From positions 1-8,556 of the forward strand of contig JAAAOR010000086.1 of the NCBI GenBank assembly GCA_009908735.1: a stretch of 8,556 nt of DNA, read 5' to 3'. Positions 5,799 to 8,556 of this stretch are shown one piece after another. Position numbers and translations under genes: made by a program. The notes under the pieces are model-generated. The model had not been told where the DNA came from. It saw nothing but the letters and a program-made list of their open reading frames with translations, and made no database searches. The DNA comes from Spirochaetota bacterium (GTDB lineage Bacteria; Spirochaetota; Spirochaetia; DSM-27196; PWMO01). Numbering within the stretch: the stretch's first letter is position 1; each line of letters starts with the position of its first letter.

Positions 5799-6856
5799 AA
5801 TAACCTCCCGCTCGCGCCGATGTAGATGCGAGATCCCTCGACGCTGAGAAAGACGTCCTCAGTGACCATCGACTGGGCAAACAGCGGCAGATCGGGCAAT
5901 ACCGATGCCTGCATTCGGTGGATGGTCGTTCCGGAGGCCTCTGCCTCGGGTACGGCGCGCGAGGCGGCGAGCACCAGGTTTAGCTCGGGAAGGGCGGTAA
6001 CCTCTTCCGCCTGGCCGCCGAGATCTATCCGGGCGAAGCGCTCGGTAGTCCGATCGTAGAGCAGAAGGCCGCCGGGCTGCTCAACCGCAAGCGTCGCGCC
6101 GTCATCGAGGAAGTCCAAAAGGACGGGGCGGCGGTAATCGGAATCGAGCTCGAGCTCGAACACGGGAAAGAAACCTTCGGTATGGCGCTCGAAGAGTATG
6201 AGCTTCTGGGGATCGATGCCTGCCACCGCAGCGAGGACGTCCTCGTCTTCACCAAGTGCGACCGAAAGCGTAACCGGAATGCCCGCCCCCTCGGTCACGT
6301 ATGAAAACAGCTCTTCTCCGCCCTCACCAAGGAGGTAGATGCTGCCGTCAAGGAGCCCTACCGCGGTGCGGCTCTCTCCGGTGTCGAGGTCGGTGAGCAC
6401 CGACAGAAAATCTCGTGCCCATAGCTGCTGCCCGTCGAGAGTCCACTCCGAAACCGCGCTACCCCAGGGGGCAAAGATCAACAGGCGTCCGTGATCGAGT
6501 CTGGGGTACCCGGTCGCCGCGATACTCCGGGCAAACGCGCCGTCGGGGTTCTGAAGCACTACATTATCGCTTATCACGGAGTAGTTGGCGAACTGCTCGG
6601 CGTCCTGGGCAATGCCGTAGCGTATCTGCTCGATATGCACGAGCTCACCCGCGGAGGTGAAGTACCCGAACTGCGATCCCAGCCGGAATGGCATGACCCG
6701 CGCCTCGTGGCCATCACCGGCTTCAGCGCCGTCGTCGAGAGACAACACCCACTTCCGGTCGAGGAGCAGCTCAGTTCCCATCGGCCGCGGAAACGCAAGC
6801 ACATAAGCCAGCGTCAGCACCATGAGCAATAGAATCCGTCGCAGGGGTTTCGCCAT
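5774..6856 (-). CDS. Exported or membrane-anchored protein resembling a beta-propeller, function unknown
   Basis: A 360-residue protein I cannot assign to a named family. The N-terminus (MAKPLRRILLLMVLTLAYVLAF) is a signal peptide or signal anchor, with a possible cleavage after AYVLA (residue 21), so the body faces the periplasm. The remainder lacks further membrane segments and shows repeated short beta-strand units ending in hydrophobic-D/E-G or aromatic turns. Examples are GRLLIFAPWGSAVSEWTLDGQQLWARDF, shown here only by its ends GRLLIF and QQLWARDF, then GLLDGSIYLLGEGGEELFSYV and GGLLLYDRTTERFARIDL. These resemble PQQ/WD40-type propeller blades in rhythm, but no consensus blade motif is strict enough for certainty. 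It sits 5 nt after the helical protein and overlaps the LytM-like gene by 25 nt, so the two exported proteins are probably made together. It may serve as a periplasmic scaffold; this is inference. Confidence 0.72.
   Translation of the reverse strand: MAKPLRRILLLMVLTLAYVLAFPRPMGTELLLDRKWVLSLDDGAEAGDGHEARVMPFRLGSQFGYFTSAGELVHIEQIRYGIAQDAEQFANYSVISDNVVLQNPDGAFARSIAATGYPRLDHGRLLIFAPWGSAVSEWTLDGQQLWARDFLSVLTDLDTGESRTAVGLLDGSIYLLGEGGEELFSYVTEGAGIPVTLSVALGEDEDVLAAVAGIDPQKLILFERHTEGFFPVFELELDSDYRRPVLLDFLDDGATLAVEQPGGLLLYDRTTERFARIDLGGQAEEVTALPELNLVLAASRAVPEAEASGTTIHRMQASVLPDLPLFAQSMVTEDVFLSVEGSRIYIGASGRLLCVELVRG
5804..5809 (-). promoter_or_regulatory. Strong Shine-Dalgarno inside the upstream gene, setting the LytM start
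   Basis: GGGAGG on the minus strand, 5 nt before the ATG at 5798, lies inside the final codons of the propeller-like gene. It fixes the LytM start and implies that its translation is coupled to, or initiated within, the upstream reading frame. Confidence 0.75.
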
Positions 6857-6861
6857 GCCGA

Positions 6862-7668
6862 TCAGGCCTTCGCGGTGCGGGCGTTGCGCTCGTCGGTCTC
6901 CATCTTGGTCTTCCAGACATCCATCTTCTTTTTGACTGTATCCGCGTTTTGCGTCTCCCCGACGACGGTGTGGATACGGCGCAGGGCAGCAAGAAACGCG
7001 ATGGCAAGCTTGAAGTCGTCGATACGAAGAGTCGAGAGCTCGTACTTTTCTCGATAGCGATCCGCGGAGCGTTGGAGCAGCTCCTTCGCAAGGTTCAAGT
7101 GGTTGAGGCGCGCCTGATAGCCCTCCACGCGGGGGTCAAGGCCCGCGACGAGGGTCTTTAGGTTGAGGAGATTCTTGGTGACGACGGCATATCGCCCCTC
7201 GAGCTCTACGAAAGACCACTTCCACTTGCTGTTCTCTCCGAAGTCTTCCTCAACGGACTGGATGGTGAAGCCGAGCTTGGCGACCATCCGGTATCGCTTC
7301 TCGTCGTCGAGGTCCTCTATCTTCTCGAGGTACTCGCTGTAATCCGAGAACGGAGCATCGAGGCGATTGGAGACAACCTCTTCGAGATAGATCACCGCCT
7401 GGTAACAGCTCTTGCGGCCGTCGTTGAGGAACGCCTCGTTCTTCACCCCAAGCAGTCCCACCGAGAGTCGATTCAGGAGCAGAAAATAAGAGGCGAGGTT
7501 GAGCCGCTCATCGACAAGCTTCAGACGCTTGTACTGCGAGGATGAGCCGTCGCCGCGTATCGTCTCAAGGAGATTCTTCTCGCGATGGACGATGGTCTCC
7601 GTTTCCTGCTTGTACGCCTTCACCCGGTCGGAGTAACGCTTTTTTGCTTCGCCGGAGATCTTCGCCAT
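6862..7668 (-). CDS. Conserved-looking helical cytoplasmic protein, function unknown
   Basis: A 268-residue protein that I do not recognise. It has no signal peptide or clear transmembrane segment and is rich in Lys, Arg, Glu and Leu with heptad-like spacing. Long helices are suggested at about 5-40 (KRYSDRVKAYKQETETIVHR), 47-75, 82-103, 110-145 and 185-235. A single Cys (88) and two Trp at 149 and 151 (KWKW) stand out. The composition suits a helical bundle or coiled-coil adaptor. It begins 2 nt after the recN stop and ends 5 nt before the propeller-like gene, so it belongs to the same transcript. No strong Shine-Dalgarno precedes its ATG, which suggests translation coupled to recN. The codon use and GC content look like those of its neighbours, so there is no sign of recent transfer. 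Its function remains open. Confidence 0.8.
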   Translation of the reverse strand: MAKISGEAKKRYSDRVKAYKQETETIVHREKNLLETIRGDGSSSQYKRLKLVDERLNLASYFLLLNRLSVGLLGVKNEAFLNDGRKSCYQAVIYLEEVVSNRLDAPFSDYSEYLEKIEDLDDEKRYRMVAKLGFTIQSVEEDFGENSKWKWSFVELEGRYAVVTKNLLNLKTLVAGLDPRVEGYQARLNHLNLAKELLQRSADRYREKYELSTLRIDDFKLAIAFLAALRRIHTVVGETQNADTVKKKMDVWKTKMETDERNARTAKA

Positions 7669-7670
7669 AT

Positions 7671-8556
7671 TTACGCCGTTTTGCTCCCGTACTTCTCGAG
7701 AAGCTCCTCCGCGTGAGTTCGTGAGGTTTGCCCGGTTCGGTCGCCGGCAAGCATGCGCGCTATCTCCTCCACCCGATCCGGGCCTCTAACCTCGGCGACC
7801 CGCGTAACCGTGCGCTCGCCTTCCGTCAGCTTCTCTACTTTCAGGTGATTATCCGCTCGAACGGCAATCGATGCAAGGTGGGTGATGCAGAGAACCTGCT
7901 TGCCGGCGGAGAGGCGTTTGAGGTACTCCCCCACTGCAAGCGCGACCTCCCCACCGATACCCGCGTCGATCTCGTCGAAGACGAGCGTCTGAATTTGGTC
8001 CGCTTCGGCGAGCACGGTTTTCACGGCCAGCATGACGCGGGAGATTTCGCCACCTGAGGCGATGTCTTTGAGAGCCTTTACCGGCTCCCCGATGTTCGGC
8101 GCGAGGCGAAAGGCCACCGAGTCGATTCCGTAACTCCCGCAGGCGGGGCGGCCCGAGCTCGACAGGCGCTGCTCTACTCCGATCTGGAAGTGCGTCTTCT
8201 TCATGCCAAGGGACCCGAGTATGTTTTCGATGCGGCTCTGCAGCCCTTCGGCGGCGGCTTTGCGCTTCGCGGAAACCTGTTGTGCCGACTCGAGCACCTC
8301 GCGCTCGGTGCGCTTGATGTCTTCCTCGAGCTGCGCCTTGTCCTCTTCGTAGTTCTCTAAAGCCGAAAGCTGCTCCCTCGCCTCCTCGGCGTAGCGGAGC
8401 ACATCCGCAATTTCCGAGCCGTATTTCTTCTCGAGGCGATGGATGGTGGTGATGCGATCCTCGACTTGCTCGAGTCGCTCAGCACTGTACTCTACACGCG
8501 AGGAATAGTCGCGCACTGTCTCCGCGATATCCTCGAGCTCGAAAAACGCGTCGTCG
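7671..8556 (-). CDS. recN: DNA repair protein RecN, C-terminal part (5' end beyond window)
   Basis: RecN is an SMC-like ATPase that binds DNA ends and helps RecA-dependent repair of double-strand breaks. The 294 residues here run from an open frame at the right edge to a TAA at 7671. They cover the second half of the coiled coil (about 1-115) and the C-terminal ATPase lobe. That lobe shows FRLAPNIGEPVKAL, the ABC signature ASGGEISR (166-173), Walker B TLVFDEIDAGIGG (190-202) and the H-loop ITHLASIA (224-231); numbering is from the first complete codon. The Walker A lobe lies outside the window. The usual ITHLPQVAA is changed to ITHLASIAV, a modest difference. The frame is intact. The next gene follows after 2 nt, making recN the first visible gene of an operon. 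A GTG at 8516 is internal, not a start. Confidence 0.97.
   Translation of the reverse strand, partial: DDAFFELEDIAETVRDYSSRVEYSAERLEQVEDRITTIHRLEKKYGSEIADVLRYAEEAREQLSALENYEEDKAQLEEDIKRTEREVLESAQQVSAKRKAAAEGLQSRIENILGSLGMKKTHFQIGVEQRLSSSGRPACGSYGIDSVAFRLAPNIGEPVKALKDIASGGEISRVMLAVKTVLAEADQIQTLVFDEIDAGIGGEVALAVGEYLKRLSAGKQVLCITHLASIAVRADNHLKVEKLTEGERTVTRVAEVRGPDRVEEIARMLAGDRTGQTSRTHAEELLEKYGSKTA

Noticed and set aside
7671..8516. GTG at 8516 as the start of a short separate gene
   Set aside because: The frame continues upstream to the window edge with RecN coiled-coil sequence, so the GTG is an internal Val codon.

Overview
The window suggests a GC-rich bacterium, and a spirochaete (Spirochaetales) is the best guess. 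This rests on a GH57/DUF1957 branching enzyme paired with a DUF4912 protein, and on a recN-linked block of envelope-type hypothetical proteins. The lineage is inferred from gene content only. All nine protein-coding genes lie on the minus strand, so transcription runs from high to low coordinates. No mobile element, CRISPR array, rRNA or tRNA is visible.

Block A (8556 to 4066) is a tight operon. It begins with the C-terminal part of recN (DNA repair) and continues with an unrecognised helical cytoplasmic protein, a membrane-anchored or secreted protein resembling a beta-propeller, an exported LytM/M23-family protein that has lost most of its zinc ligands, and a SAM-dependent methyltransferase with an N-terminal Cys4 zinc site. 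Gaps are 2, 5, -25 and 2 nt, which points to cotranscription and translational coupling. The three middle genes are the least explained part of the window.

Block B (4079 to 1634) has its own sigma-70-type promoter (TTGACA, 17 nt, TACTAT) overlapping the end of the methyltransferase gene. It encodes a DUF4912 protein with a SAP/Rho-N-like N-terminus and a GH57 1,4-alpha-glucan branching enzyme, so it is probably a glycogen unit. GC-rich hairpins followed by a short T run may end this transcript.

Block C (1472 to 1) is the head of the division and cell wall (dcw) cluster. A strong promoter (TTGACA, 16 nt, TAGAAT) is followed by 10-bp-phased AGTGG(G/A) repeats that look like MraZ operator boxes, then mraZ and rsmH. 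The rsmH frame is open to the left edge, and its end lies just outside. The layout fits autoregulation by MraZ.

No wholly novel system is proven. The best candidates for new biology are the recN-linked block with its apparently inactive LytM factor, and the DUF4912/branching-enzyme pair.
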